Assembly: GCA_019058315.1 (NCBI GenBank)
Contig: JAHPZH010000002.1
Location: 620,001 to 684,000, forward strand
DNA: 64,000 nucleotides
Source of the DNA: Candidatus Helarchaeota archaeon
GTDB lineage: Archaea > Asgardarchaeota > Lokiarchaeia > Helarchaeales > RDOG01
Reading direction: 5' to 3'
Both the position numbers and the translations under genes were made by a program. Under the pieces are notes generated by a model that had not been told where the DNA came from, ran no database searches, and was given only the letters and a program-made list of their open reading frames with translations. Below are positions 29,132-38,272 of this stretch, in pieces. Every line of letters starts with the position of its first letter. The stretch's first letter is position 1.

Positions 29132-30901
29132 TTACAATTTTAATTTTCCGTCTAATATTTCCTGAAATATCGAGTTGTTGAATGGAATGTATTTTTTTAT
29201 TCTCGAATCCCAGAAAAATAATGGATCTTGAAGAGTTTCAAGGTTATATCCTTCCTTTTTAAAATTGAATTTTTTTATTTTTAAAGAACCAGTGAGTTCA
29301 AGTTCATCACAAATACGAATGAAAATTGGAATAGAATATCTTGGTAATGATTCATCGACATATCTAGAAAAACGATCTATTTCAAATTTAATTGTCGGAT
29401 CAAGTTTTATTGCAGCCATACCCGCCTTTCCAGACATGTTAGGAATAGCAACACCATATACACAAGACGTTACTATAGGAGGATGTGAATTTAAAATGGA
29501 TTCTACTTCTAACGTCGAAACATTTTCTCCTTTCCATCGAAACGTATCACCAGTTCTATCGTAAAAAGACAACCAACTATCCTCATGAAGTTGTACTGTA
29601 TCACCACTGTTGAAATAAACATCATTTGGTTTAAAAACATCGTGCATTAATTTCTTTCTGGTCTTTTCTTCGTCTCTATAACCCGAAAAAAGGCCACCCT
29701 TGCTTACTTTAACTAATACCATTCCCACATCCCCAGGTTTGCATTGCACGTGAAACCCTTGTTCATTTTTATAAAATTCGCTTGTTTCTGGATCGATTTT
29801 CGCTAGAATGACCCCTGGACTAATATTACGCCCAACCATTCCAGGAACTTCATCTACGTTAATAAAACCTCGATGTCCTTCAGAAGACCCGTAATATTCA
29901 ATAATATGTTCAACTTTAAAACGGGATTTAAACTGTTCCCAAATTTCTTTTTTAAGCCCCATTCCAACCATATATCTTAGTGTGCTGTGCTTTTCATACT
30001 CAGATGGTGGTTGATTAAGAAGATAACCAGGAATTACTCCAACATAATTAGTAAATGTCACCTTGTATTTCTGAATATCTTTCCAAAATTCCGAGGCAGA
30101 AAATCGTTTTTTAAGTACCGTTTTTGCCCCTGAAAGAATCGAGGCAATCCAAGTTTGTGCACCAGCTAGGGTGTGATATAAAGGAGTTACAATGTAAATA
30201 ACATCATTATGGGTCAACTGTGCTATTGTTTTACCAACATATAAAGCTTGAGTAAACATTTTTTGTTGTTTCATTATAATCGCCTTTGGAAGTCCCGTGG
30301 TACCAGAGGTGAAGATGTAATATGCAGTTTGCTGCAAATTCGAATTAAAAGTGGTTTCAGGATTAGCTGTTGATGCGGATTTAAGTTCGATTGGTAAGTC
30401 CATGAAATCGTGAGGAATATCATTATTATTATTTACCACAAAGATTTGATCATTTTTAAAAGGAAGGGATTCTACGATCTCGAGAAAAGATGGTAAACTT
30501 TCTCCATCAACGATGATTAATTTTGGATTTACCACGTTAAATGAATGGATCAAAGCTTGTCTTTTTTGATGAAAATTGATTAGTCCACTGATTCCTTGTA
30601 TTTTATTGATTCCACTGACAAGGAAGAGATATTCAGGTGAATTACTTGCCATTAATGCAATTGTTTCATCTGGGTTTAATCCTGATTTAAGAAAATAATT
30701 AGCAATTCTATTGCTTTCTTCATTAAAAGCTTGCCAAGTCCAGGAGGCATCTTGAAAATGTAAACCAATGTGTTTCGGACTTTTACTAGCTAATTCTTCA
30801 ATACAAGTGCCAATACTTCGATTTGGATTTTGGTTTAACTCATTGACATCCTTCAAAAATCGTCCATAAAATTCCATTTCTTTAGGGGTAAAACTTACCA
30901 T
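29132..30901 (-). CDS. Long-chain fatty acyl-CoA ligase (FATP/FadD-like)
   Basis: 589 residues of the ANL superfamily. The AMP-binding P-loop FTSGTTGLPKA is at 197-207, YGSSEG near 345 is the second adenylate motif, and SGDTVQ and YDRTGDTFRWKGENVST mark the hinge to the small C-terminal domain. The late motif SLKIKKF supplies the catalytic lysine. The order and the WKGENVST hinge match the FATP/very-long-chain acyl-CoA synthetase subgroup. It would activate fatty or other carboxylic acids with ATP and CoA. With the enoyl-CoA hydratase at 37463 it suggests acyl-CoA metabolism. It stands alone and is divergent from the membrane protein gene at 31077. Confidence 0.9.
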   Translation of the reverse strand: MVSFTPKEMEFYGRFLKDVNELNQNPNRSIGTCIEELASKSPKHIGLHFQDASWTWQAFNEESNRIANYFLKSGLNPDETIALMASNSPEYLFLVSGINKIQGISGLINFHQKRQALIHSFNVVNPKLIIVDGESLPSFLEIVESLPFKNDQIFVVNNNNDIPHDFMDLPIELKSASTANPETTFNSNLQQTAYYIFTSGTTGLPKAIIMKQQKMFTQALYVGKTIAQLTHNDVIYIVTPLYHTLAGAQTWIASILSGAKTVLKKRFSASEFWKDIQKYKVTFTNYVGVIPGYLLNQPPSEYEKHSTLRYMVGMGLKKEIWEQFKSRFKVEHIIEYYGSSEGHRGFINVDEVPGMVGRNISPGVILAKIDPETSEFYKNEQGFHVQCKPGDVGMVLVKVSKGGLFSGYRDEEKTRKKLMHDVFKPNDVYFNSGDTVQLHEDSWLSFYDRTGDTFRWKGENVSTLEVESILNSHPPIVTSCVYGVAIPNMSGKAGMAAIKLDPTIKFEIDRFSRYVDESLPRYSIPIFIRICDELELTGSLKIKKFNFKKEGYNLETLQDPLFFWDSRIKKYIPFNNSIFQEILDGKLKL

Positions 30902-31076
30902 TTTATTTCAACCCATTAATAGTTTGAAATTTTTTTTTAATTAATGAGAAAACTGGCTAAATTCATTATCTATTATTAAGGTTAAATTTTTTTAGTAGAT
31001 TTTTATTAGAATATTTTAAAAATTATGGATTTTCATATTAATTACTTATCTTATATCTTTAACTCGAGGTTTAAAA

Positions 31077-31835
31077 ATGAATAGAAATTGTTTATTTGCA
31101 TGTTTAGCGGCATTTCTTTTTTCAATATTAACAATTATAGTAAGTGCTTCTGGTGCTTTTACAATTCCAGCAGATATATATGATTATAGTCAAATTGGTT
31201 ACTTTATTTTTATAGGTATAGGTATAATTTTAATGGGATTCGGATTTCGGGAGATATATAGAGAAGCAGAATTAAAACTCGGGTTAATAATCTTTTATAT
31301 TTCCCTAATTGCAGGTATTTTTCTTATAGTATTCCATACAATCATTATGCCCATTTTCATAAGCATTGAGACTTATGAACGAGGTACTGTTTATTTAATT
31401 ATAGCAGGAATTTGCTATGATATTTTCTCAGCATTCTTTATAACAAATGGAATCTTATTTCTATTAAAGAGAGAGGACTTGGGAAGAGAAAAGTTGAATT
31501 TGATTTCAGGTTTATTATCTTTAATTTTTGGTATTATGTTTGCAGTATTTGTTAATATTTTAATTGTAAATTATATAAACCAATTTGACCTTAAAATTCT
31601 TGATCTAGCATTAGAACAATTTCTAATTTTAATACTAATTTTCGACCCTTCCTTTGAAAAAATTATTTTAGTAGGTCTACTAATACAAAATGCAGAAGAA
31701 ATGTTAAGCTCTGCAAATAATGCTATTGGAGCTTTAGAAATAGTTGTAAAATATGTAAGTTTACTACCTCTAGGTATTTCTGGATTTTTGACCATGATAA
31801 ACTTTTTCTTTTTGGCTAAGAACGATGTATCTTAA
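31077..31835 (+). CDS. Integral membrane protein, unknown function
   Basis: 252 residues with about six hydrophobic segments (around 5-25, 40-60, 70-90, 105-130, 145-170 and 225-248), separated by short loops. I do not recognise a family. Charged residues are mostly in the loops after segments 2 and 4. It has a GAGG-like site before the ATG. It is monocistronic, convergent with the zinc protein gene at 31910. Confidence 0.7.
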   Translation: MNRNCLFACLAAFLFSILTIIVSASGAFTIPADIYDYSQIGYFIFIGIGIILMGFGFREIYREAELKLGLIIFYISLIAGIFLIVFHTIIMPIFISIETYERGTVYLIIAGICYDIFSAFFITNGILFLLKREDLGREKLNLISGLLSLIFGIMFAVFVNILIVNYINQFDLKILDLALEQFLILILIFDPSFEKIILVGLLIQNAEEMLSSANNAIGALEIVVKYVSLLPLGISGFLTMINFFFLAKNDVS

Positions 31836-31909
31836 TTAAATTAAGTAATACAACAAGAAATAGACTCTTATATTTCATAATTTCTTTAAATTTTTAAAAA
31901 ATAGAAGGA

Positions 31910-32362
31910 TTATATTGGTTGAGTCATTTCACTTTTGCATTTAGGACATCTATTAGCTCCTCTAAATCCAATTTCGTTACATGTACTACAAGTCCAATTT
32001 GATTCTTCCCATTTAACCCATTCTTCATCGGATCTCTCTTTTCTAGCTGGTATGGACTTTAACATAAATTCTTTAGCAATTTTGAAAGGGAATTTATTAA
32101 TACGTCTGCAAGGGAATTCTTCACATTCATGGCATCCTGATATGTTTTTCTTCTTAGCACAACGTCTAATACTACACGCATCACAAAATGGACTTCTAAA
32201 ATCCGATAAACATCCCTCACACTTTATATCCTCAGGTTTAAGGGAATAAAATTTTGCTAATTTTTGTTTTAATCTGTCATCATTGTTTTTATATGCATAA
32301 CGAGTTGCACAAACTCCACAATATAAACCACAAGGTGCTAAAAGATTATTATCAATTGACAT
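31910..32362 (-). CDS. DUF3795-type cysteine-rich protein with C-terminal zinc ribbon
   Basis: 150 residues. The N-terminal two thirds have the DUF3795 cysteine pattern (APCGLYCGVC, CEGC, CDACSIRRCAKKK, CHECEEFPC), a probable metal-binding domain of unknown function common in anaerobic archaea and bacteria. The C-terminal 40 residues form a CxxC...CxxC zinc ribbon (CSTC, CPKC). It sits just downstream of the NTF2-like gene on the same strand (14-base gap), so the two are probably one transcript. Confidence 0.82.
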   Translation of the reverse strand: MSIDNNLLAPCGLYCGVCATRYAYKNNDDRLKQKLAKFYSLKPEDIKCEGCLSDFRSPFCDACSIRRCAKKKNISGCHECEEFPCRRINKFPFKIAKEFMLKSIPARKERSDEEWVKWEESNWTCSTCNEIGFRGANRCPKCKSEMTQPI

Positions 32363-32376
32363 AATAAACCTCCAAT

Positions 32377-32802
32377 TTACTTATTTTTTTTATCCTTACC
32401 AATTTTTTTTATATATAATTTAGTAGTTTCTACGAGATTAGTGCGATCGAAATATACCTCATTCCTTGAAATTTTTCCATCTTTATATTCAACAATATCC
32501 ATCCCATATTCAACTATTACTTTGGAACCAATAGGGATTGTAGCTTTCCACTTTACAACACATCCTTTTGGAGTGGGATATGTCTCTACAATTTTCCATA
32601 TCCAATCTGGGTTATATGCTAATAACTTTTTGAAATAAGGGAAAATTTGATTGTGACCCTTTAAACCCATTGGAATGGCAGGATCTTGATAATAAGCATC
32701 TTTTGTATAATATGATATTAATTTTTCAGGTTGATTACCTGTCCAAGCTTCTAAGAATTCTTCATTAAATTTAATTAGATTAAATATCTCTTTCGTCTTC
32801 AC
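32377..32802 (-). CDS. NTF2/SnoaL-like small enzyme or binding protein
   Basis: 141 residues with the SnoaL-like pattern: an N-terminal helix pair (FNEEFLEAWTGNQPEKLISYY), the strand-turn TKDAYYQDPA, then the curved sheet ending VEYKDGKISRNEVYFDR. These small cone-shaped proteins act as isomerases, dehydratases or ligand-binding domains; the catalytic role cannot be told here. It shares an upstream region with the winged-helix regulator gene at 32940, divergent from it, so the operator between them might control both. Confidence 0.78.
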   Translation of the reverse strand: MKTKEIFNLIKFNEEFLEAWTGNQPEKLISYYTKDAYYQDPAIPMGLKGHNQIFPYFKKLLAYNPDWIWKIVETYPTPKGCVVKWKATIPIGSKVIVEYGMDIVEYKDGKISRNEVYFDRTNLVETTKLYIKKIGKDKKNK

Positions 32803-32884
32803 CTTGATAACCTCATTTTAGGTCTAAGTCCTGTTTTATTAGACTGATTTTATAACTTCAAATGAAATATATAAATCTATTGGA

Positions 32885-32926
32885 ATTACTATACTTTTAT
32901 ATAGTAGTATAATTTAATATAGTAAT
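32885..32926. promoter_or_regulatory. Candidate operator: inverted and direct TATAGTAAT half-sites
   Basis: ATTACTATA (32885-32893) is the exact reverse complement of TATAGTAAT (32918-32926), and a third near copy, TATAGTAGT, lies at 32900-32908, 18 bases from the last. The block sits 14 bases before the ATG of the winged-helix regulator and overlaps the expected TATA/BRE zone. Autoregulation, and perhaps control of the divergent NTF2-like gene, is the natural reading. Confidence 0.5.
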
Positions 32927-32939
32927 GTAATTTAGAAGG

Positions 32940-33716
32940 ATGAAAAACATGAAAGAAAAGTCAAATATAAATTTTGATGAAAAATTGGAAGAAATAAATA
33001 ATAATATCATGTTTTTAAAAGATTTAATATTATATACGAGTACATCACTTGAGATCGTGGCACAAAAAGAGAATATGAGAGAATATTTAACCGATTCTAT
33101 GCCTAAAATCGATAAAAAAGTTAGTAAATTTTTAAAGTACAGAGTTTCAAGTTGTAATATGAAGGAATGGTGTGCAGAACATGTTGAAAAGGCAGTTTCG
33201 AAGGTACTTCATACATATATGAACCAAGGAACTCAACCAGCTTCAAAAAAAATAAAAAAATATCTTAAATCTGCAAACCAATATTTAGAACAAAAAATAT
33301 GCGATACAGAATGTATGGAAAATGTTGTTAATGTATATAAAACAATGGATAATTTGATAGAAAATTCTAGGGAAAGTACTTTAAAATATCATAAAGATTA
33401 TAATTACCATAAAAAATTACCAGAATTTAAAAATTTTAAGGAAGAAGAAATATGTAATTTATTAACCCCATTATCTAATGTAACAAGACTACAAATTTTA
33501 AAAACTCTTGGAATATCTGGAAAAAATTTCGCCGAATTAGAACGCGAACTTGGTATAAAGGGTGGTCATTTACAGTTCCACTTAAATAATTTGATCCAAG
33601 CGGAATATATTACTCAAGAGAAACCTAAAGGGAAATATACAATAAGTATGAAAGGAATAAAGGTTTTAAGATTCTTGTTCGAATTGAAAGAAAATCTTAT
33701 TGAATCTAAATCATAA
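32940..33716 (+). CDS. ArsR-type winged-helix transcriptional regulator
   Basis: 258 residues. The C-terminal 85 are a winged helix: LTPLSNVTRLQILKTLG begins the domain in ArsR style, FAELERELGIKGGHLQFHLNNL is the helix-turn-helix, and EYITQEKPKGKYTISMKG is the wing. The N-terminal 165 residues are helical with several cysteines (C75, C81, C113-type positions) and could sense a metal, redox state or ligand. The gene has its own candidate operator directly upstream and is followed 41 bases later by the LLM oxidoreductase, a possible target. The start is ATG 32940 or the next ATG at 32949, after AGAAGGA. Confidence 0.85.
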   Translation: MKNMKEKSNINFDEKLEEINNNIMFLKDLILYTSTSLEIVAQKENMREYLTDSMPKIDKKVSKFLKYRVSSCNMKEWCAEHVEKAVSKVLHTYMNQGTQPASKKIKKYLKSANQYLEQKICDTECMENVVNVYKTMDNLIENSRESTLKYHKDYNYHKKLPEFKNFKEEEICNLLTPLSNVTRLQILKTLGISGKNFAELERELGIKGGHLQFHLNNLIQAEYITQEKPKGKYTISMKGIKVLRFLFELKENLIESKS

Positions 33717-33757
33717 CAATAACATCAAGATAAAAATTTAAAAAATAAAGTGATATT

Positions 33758-34801
33758 ATGAGATTTTCGGTTCAGCATGCTACAAATTTTACTAATATGG
33801 GATTTGGTAGGAAAGAAGTATTAAAATCTGCAGAACTTGTTGATAAATTAGGATGTTACTATATGACTTCTGTTCAATGTCATATAAATTGGTATCCTAA
33901 TGAGGCAGAAGTTTTTTCTTCTTGGATAATGGCTAGTGAACTTGCAAATATAACAAAAACAACAAATATAGGTGTAATGGTTACTGATGTTTTTAGAACT
34001 CATCCTGCACAAATTGCTTTAAATTCCTTACATTTACAAAGGCTCTCGAATGGGCGATTTATATTAGGGTTAGGTGCAGGAGAAGCTGCAAATTTATCAG
34101 ATTTTGGTGTCAAATGGGACAAATCTGTATCTCATTTAGAAGAAGCTATACAATATCTGAAATTGTTGTGGGGCTCATCTCCTAGAAATAAAGTTAGTTT
34201 TGAAGGAAAATTCTTTAAATTAAATAAAGTTTTTCTTCAAATGCCTGTAGACAGTCCTCCTAAAATATGGATGGCTGCAGGTAGTCCAAGGACTTTAAAA
34301 ATTACGGCAAAATATGCCGATGGTTGGATACCAATAGGGTGTACTCCAAAATTATATAAAAAACAATTAGAAGTTGTAAAATCTGAGGGAAGAGAAATAG
34401 AAACGTCTTATAATGCATACACCTATATTTCTAAAAAAGATCCTGAAAGAGCTCGTCAATTTATGGATGTAATTGCTTGTGTACAATGTTTAAGACCAGA
34501 AATATTTAAAGAATATAATTTAGAAATACCCAAAAAATTAGATTTTATAGAACATTTCAAAATACCATTAAGAAAACAAAAATCACATGTTCCTAAAGCC
34601 ATGAGTTTCGCACAACAAATCCCCCAAGACGTAAGACTGCAGACAGTTATGGCAGGATCACCTGAAGATATAATTGAACAAGTTGAACAGTGGCAAAAAG
34701 CAGGTTGTGAAAACCTATGTCTTCAATTTTGGGGAGAAGACTACTGGGATTCAATAAAGTTATTTGCAGAAGAAGTTATTCCTCATTTTGAGGAATCATA
34801 A
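33758..34801 (+). CDS. Luciferase-like (LLM) flavin/F420-dependent oxidoreductase
   Basis: 347 residues with the LLM TIM-barrel pattern: TNIGVMVTDVFRTHPAQIAL, then LSNGRFILGLGAGE, then FEGKFFKL and PPKIWMAAGSPRTLK, and KYADGWIP. The GLGAGE/H pattern is the flavin/F420 binding strand seen in Mer and F420-dependent dehydrogenases. It might be a methylene-tetrahydromethanopterin reductase relative or act on another F420-linked substrate; Mer itself cannot be claimed. It lies directly after the winged-helix regulator and converges with the zinc protein gene at 34818. Confidence 0.87.
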   Translation: MRFSVQHATNFTNMGFGRKEVLKSAELVDKLGCYYMTSVQCHINWYPNEAEVFSSWIMASELANITKTTNIGVMVTDVFRTHPAQIALNSLHLQRLSNGRFILGLGAGEAANLSDFGVKWDKSVSHLEEAIQYLKLLWGSSPRNKVSFEGKFFKLNKVFLQMPVDSPPKIWMAAGSPRTLKITAKYADGWIPIGCTPKLYKKQLEVVKSEGREIETSYNAYTYISKKDPERARQFMDVIACVQCLRPEIFKEYNLEIPKKLDFIEHFKIPLRKQKSHVPKAMSFAQQIPQDVRLQTVMAGSPEDIIEQVEQWQKAGCENLCLQFWGEDYWDSIKLFAEEVIPHFEES

Positions 34802-34817
34802 AAAAAATTAGAAAAAA

Positions 34818-35336
34818 TTATTTTAATTTAACTGGTGCACAAATTTCCCAAGGTTCTACAGATAAGCGACCACATTCTCTACAGAAATATTTTGCTTTCT
34901 CATATTTTGCTTTACACATGTGCTTTCCCGAAGATCCTGGTTTTGTTGTATCTATAGTTTTTCCGCAATATTTATCCTTAAATTTTTTTACCTTAATATC
35001 GCATGGATGTCCAGGCATTACTACAGGTTGACCGCAGGAGTCACATGTGATCGCTAGATCACCTTTATATTCTGCATTTTTCCATGCATTCTTTGTTTCT
35101 GCTGGAATTTCAGTAGGTTCGCAAACATAGTCTTTTTCGACACTGACCCTTCCACAGAACTCACAATAAAATTTTAAAGCTTCAATCTTCCCTTTGCAAA
35201 GATGACCGTATTTTACTTTTTTAGCACCACAGTATTCGCAATCAAAAGTAGCCCCAGTTTCATGAACTCTACACATATGTTCATGGATTGAAACCTTTTG
35301 ACATGTTTCACATTTTCTTTCTTCCATCATAGTCAT
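34818..35336 (-). CDS. Multi-zinc-ribbon protein
   Basis: 172 residues made almost only of short Cys/His units: CETC...HMC, CEYC...HLC, CEFC...YVC, CDSC...HPC, a partial KYCGKTI...HMC, and CREC...EIC. Six repeats of about 28 residues each start CxxC and end with H-x-C or x-C, the pattern of treble-clef or ribbon zinc sites. The fifth lacks its first cysteine. There is no enzyme domain. It may act as a protein or nucleic acid scaffold. A purine-rich AGGAGGT precedes the start. Its only close neighbours are convergent. Confidence 0.75.
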   Translation of the reverse strand: MTMMEERKCETCQKVSIHEHMCRVHETGATFDCEYCGAKKVKYGHLCKGKIEALKFYCEFCGRVSVEKDYVCEPTEIPAETKNAWKNAEYKGDLAITCDSCGQPVVMPGHPCDIKVKKFKDKYCGKTIDTTKPGSSGKHMCKAKYEKAKYFCRECGRLSVEPWEICAPVKLK

Positions 35337-35427
35337 TAATTTGACCTCCTTTATAATTTAATATCTTATTTAAATTGTTTGTACAAATTAGGAGTTTATC
35401 CCTACATAGAAAGTTTTAATTTAAAGT

Positions 35428-36180
35428 CTATTTAAAATTTTTTACACCAATCCCAAAAATAAGTGGGGACCAGTTTTTAATTTCTTTGACTCCGAATAAT
35501 TCTGATAGGAATTTTAAGGTTATTCTACGTATGAACTTGGTGATTAATCTCGGTTTTTTTGCAATAAACTGTTTTATCCTTACATTTTTAAAACCTGTTA
35601 ATAAAAAAACTTGTCCCAAACTCAAATTTGTAAAACCATATTCATGCGTAAAATCGTCATATAATAACATATTTGATACTAAATTTGCCATGTTAGCTGT
35701 TTTGGCAATAAAAATTCCATTATCTTTAAGATTATCCTTAACTAATTTAAAAAGATCTAGCACTCTTCTTTTTTCAATATGTTCTATAACATCATTTGCA
35801 ACAATTAAATCAAATTTACCTTCATAATTTTCCAAAAATTCAAAAGCGTCAGCTTGTTCGACTTTTTTTGATATTATTTTAAAGACATAGTTTAAGTCTG
35901 GTTTATTTAATTTTTTTATAAAGTTAATCATTTGGCTAGAAATGTCAATACCAATAAAATTATGATATCCATTAATTGTTAATGCATATAGAAAATGCCC
36001 CATACCACAACCGATATCCAATATTCTAATATCTCTGCTCTTTGGAATATAAGGACCATAATTTAAGAAATAACTTTTTGAATTTAACTCATAACTTTTC
36101 TTCGTTATTGGATTCCTTTTTAAAAAGATTGATGTTAGATATTTGTCCTTTATTTCATCCCTTTCTTTCCTTGCTGTCAT
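35428..36180 (-). CDS. Class I SAM-dependent methyltransferase (UbiG-like)
   Basis: 250 residues. ILDIGCGMGHFLYAL (about 53-67) is motif I, FIGIDISSQMI is the acidic strand 2 end, and LIVANDVIEHIEK is the post-I/motif II region of Methyltransf_23/UbiG proteins. The last 80 residues are basic (FRRITLKFL), suggesting a membrane or polyanionic partner. The substrate is unknown. It is distinct from the enzyme at 1294. Confidence 0.83.
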   Translation of the reverse strand: MTARKERDEIKDKYLTSIFLKRNPITKKSYELNSKSYFLNYGPYIPKSRDIRILDIGCGMGHFLYALTINGYHNFIGIDISSQMINFIKKLNKPDLNYVFKIISKKVEQADAFEFLENYEGKFDLIVANDVIEHIEKRRVLDLFKLVKDNLKDNGIFIAKTANMANLVSNMLLYDDFTHEYGFTNLSLGQVFLLTGFKNVRIKQFIAKKPRLITKFIRRITLKFLSELFGVKEIKNWSPLIFGIGVKNFK

Positions 36181-36287
36181 AATTTAACATTTTATTTATT
36201 CATTACTCGATAAGTTAAGATAATTTCTATTTATCTCTTTTATATTTATTAGTTCTTTAAATATTAATTTTCGAATTTTGATTAAAA

Positions 36288-36692
36288 TTATTTTAATTTT
36301 TCTAATTCCCTTAAACCAATAGCCATTTTACTTGATTCTGCTATCATTGAACTAATTAAAATGGTTTCAAATATTTGATCTTTTGTTGCACCAGCTTGAA
36401 GTGCTGTTTTCATGTGAACTTCTTGACAATATTTACATCCAAGAGCAACTGCTGCTGATAGCGCAATGAGTTCTTTAATTTTTAATTTCAATCTGGATTT
36501 ATTTTCTTTAATAACACTTTGATTTTTCATAAACTGAGTAAGAATCATCTCATCATTATAATTTGCCATTATTTCATAAATCTTAGGAGTTAAGCCATAA
36601 AATTCTTTAAGAAATTTTAAAATTTCAGAAGAATATTCTGAAGAATTATTTAATATCTCATTCATTTTTTTGAAAAAATCGCTTATTGACAA
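36288..36692 (-). CDS. Carboxymuconolactone decarboxylase/AhpD-like protein
   Basis: 134 residues, the usual length for this helical family. LIALSAAVALGCKYCQEVHMKTALQAG contains the CxxCxxxH redox motif found in AhpD, where the two cysteines cycle between thiol and disulfide. It probably acts as a small thiol reductase or peroxidase partner; a decarboxylase role is less likely given the cysteine pair. Monocistronic, with a 107-base leader. Confidence 0.87.
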   Translation of the reverse strand: MSISDFFKKMNEILNNSSEYSSEILKFLKEFYGLTPKIYEIMANYNDEMILTQFMKNQSVIKENKSRLKLKIKELIALSAAVALGCKYCQEVHMKTALQAGATKDQIFETILISSMIAESSKMAIGLRELEKLK

Positions 36693-36816
36693 TTAAACAC
36701 CTCGTTGCCTTATTTATTATTTTTAACCTTATAATTACCAAGTTAAGATATAGGTTTATTCTTTCATTTGAAACTTCGATCTCGGTCTAGAACTCCTGTA
36801 GAGGAACGTTTGAGGG

Positions 36817-37290
36817 TTAAACATCTATAAAAAATTTAGGTTTGCGATTTGGCATAACGACTAAGGGGATACTTTTTTTACCCTTAATTTGGTTCGAATT
36901 TCTTCCTCGAAAAGCGTTTAGTTTTCTAAACGCTTTTGACCCTATGAGTCTCGGTTGGAAACTCAATAGGTATTTTTTGATCAAAATCTCTGAATCAAGG
37001 TAATCAGTAAGTTTAAGCCTTTCATCGACCCTATTGTCTAAAAATTTAGGCTTTATGACTTCTTTTTGATTCCGAATAACATCATAGTCTTTGATTATTT
37101 CAGCGGGCTTGTTATTTTGTAGTGGAATCATCAAATTATAACAGGTTGCTTTAACTGGTTCCCCTCCAATAGAATACCCGAAAAAAAGCTTTTCAACATA
37201 ATTAAATTTGTGGTGATAATTATTATCGATGAATCCAATAATTATTAAATAAAGTCCAACTGCAAACAAAGACCCATTGTTCTCTTTCAA
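36817..37290 (-). CDS. Doubtful 157-residue hypothetical ORF over a hairpin-rich stretch
   Basis: The open frame encodes a basic protein with one hydrophobic segment (residues 8-22) and no domain I recognise. Codon use looks less AT-skewed than its neighbours. The DNA underneath holds four hairpins (see 36862-37055), one of which makes the repeated KAFRKLNAFR in the protein. It may be a real orphan gene, a decayed mobile-element gene, or not coding at all with the signal being RNA structure. The ATG lacks a ribosome site. Confidence 0.35.
   Translation of the reverse strand: MKENNGSLFAVGLYLIIIGFIDNNYHHKFNYVEKLFFGYSIGGEPVKATCYNLMIPLQNNKPAEIIKDYDVIRNQKEVIKPKFLDNRVDERLKLTDYLDSEILIKKYLLSFQPRLIGSKAFRKLNAFRGRNSNQIKGKKSIPLVVMPNRKPKFFIDV
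36862..37055. repeat. Cluster of four hairpins
   Basis: TAAGGG/CCCTTA at 36862-36867 and 36881-36886. A perfect 12-base stem AAAAGCGTTTAG/CTAAACGCTTTT with a TTTT loop at 36910-36937. CCTATGAGT/ACTCAATAGG with one bulge at 36941-36970. TTAAGCCT/AGGCTTTA at 37013-37020 and 37048-37055. Such density is unusual for this AT-rich window and could be a structured RNA or mobile-element remains. Confidence 0.5.
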
Positions 37291-37462
37291 AAAGAAATCA
37301 CCACAATACTTACCTTTGTTTTTTGTTTGAAAAAACCAAGTAATATGCGGATATTGTGGTGGATATTTTCTTTTTATATATAGATTAAAAAATCAAAAAA
37401 ATGAGTTTATTATAAACGTAAATAATTATTTCCAAATCTTGAAAGTATCTTTTGAGGTGAAT

Positions 37463-38272
37463 ATGTTTATGTGTCCTGAATTTAAGACTGTTCTTTATGA
37501 AAAAAAGAATGCTGTAGCTGTCATAACTTTAAACCGTCCTAAAAAATTAAATGCTTTGAATTCTCAGATGAATAAAGATATAAAATATGCTTTTAAAGAA
37601 GCCAAAGAAGATAAAGAAATCAGATCTATTGTTCTTACTGGTGCTGGACGAGGTTTTTGTTCTGGAGCTGATGTTTCGGACTTTTCTGGGGGTGTAACAT
37701 TGAGGGATTTTAAAAAAATGACCGAAGAAGGAGTAACACCTGAAACCATTATTACACCGTATGATCTATTGGATGTTCCTAAACCTATTATTGCAGCAGT
37801 GAATGGAGTAGCGGTAGGTTTTGGAATGAATGTACTCCTAAACTGTGATATTATTTATGCATCTGAAGATGCTACTTTCGGAGAATTTTTTATTAGAATG
37901 GCTGTAATTCCCGATATGAATGGAAGTCTCCTATTACCCATGTTAGTTGGAATTCATAAGGCCAAAGAATTGATTTTTACTGGTGATAGAATTGATGCTA
38001 ATGAGGCATTACGAATTGGGTTGGTGAATAAAGTATTTCCAGCAAATCAGTTGATGTCTGAAACAATGAAATTAGCAAATAAATTAGCTGAGGGTCCTCC
38101 TCTTGCTTTAGCAATGTCAAAGAAGATAATTCATGAAGGGTTTAAAAAGGTATATGATACAATGCTTTTAAAAGAACTTCAATATCAAACGAAATTATAT
38201 ACTACGAGGGATCATAGAGAGGCTGCGATGGCATTTCTAGAAAAAAGAAAACCAAAATTTAAGGGGAAATGA
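37463..38272 (+). CDS. Enoyl-CoA hydratase/isomerase (crotonase family)
   Basis: About 269 residues. LNRPKKLNALNSQM, then GAGRGFCSGADVSDF and AAVNGVAVGFGMNVLLNCDI form the oxyanion hole and CoA site of the crotonase fold; EFFIRMAVIPDMNGS sits where hydratases carry the catalytic Glu region. The expected second glutamate pattern (E-x-x-PDxG) reads IPDMNG, so hydratase versus isomerase is uncertain. A TTG 24 bases upstream could extend it, but GAGGTGA just before ATG 37463/37469 favours a start there. With the acyl-CoA ligase at 29132 it implies fatty-acid-type chemistry. Confidence 0.9.
   Translation: MFMCPEFKTVLYEKKNAVAVITLNRPKKLNALNSQMNKDIKYAFKEAKEDKEIRSIVLTGAGRGFCSGADVSDFSGGVTLRDFKKMTEEGVTPETIITPYDLLDVPKPIIAAVNGVAVGFGMNVLLNCDIIYASEDATFGEFFIRMAVIPDMNGSLLLPMLVGIHKAKELIFTGDRIDANEALRIGLVNKVFPANQLMSETMKLANKLAEGPPLALAMSKKIIHEGFKKVYDTMLLKELQYQTKLYTTRDHREAAMAFLEKRKPKFKGK

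Noticed and set aside
36890..36905. GGTTCGAATTTC as a tRNA T-loop
   Set aside because: No acceptor stem, anticodon arm or CCA-adjacent pairing can be built around it.
37439..37462. TTG 37439 as the crotonase start
   Set aside because: The extra eight residues are not family-like, and GAGGTGA lies just before ATG 37463/37469.
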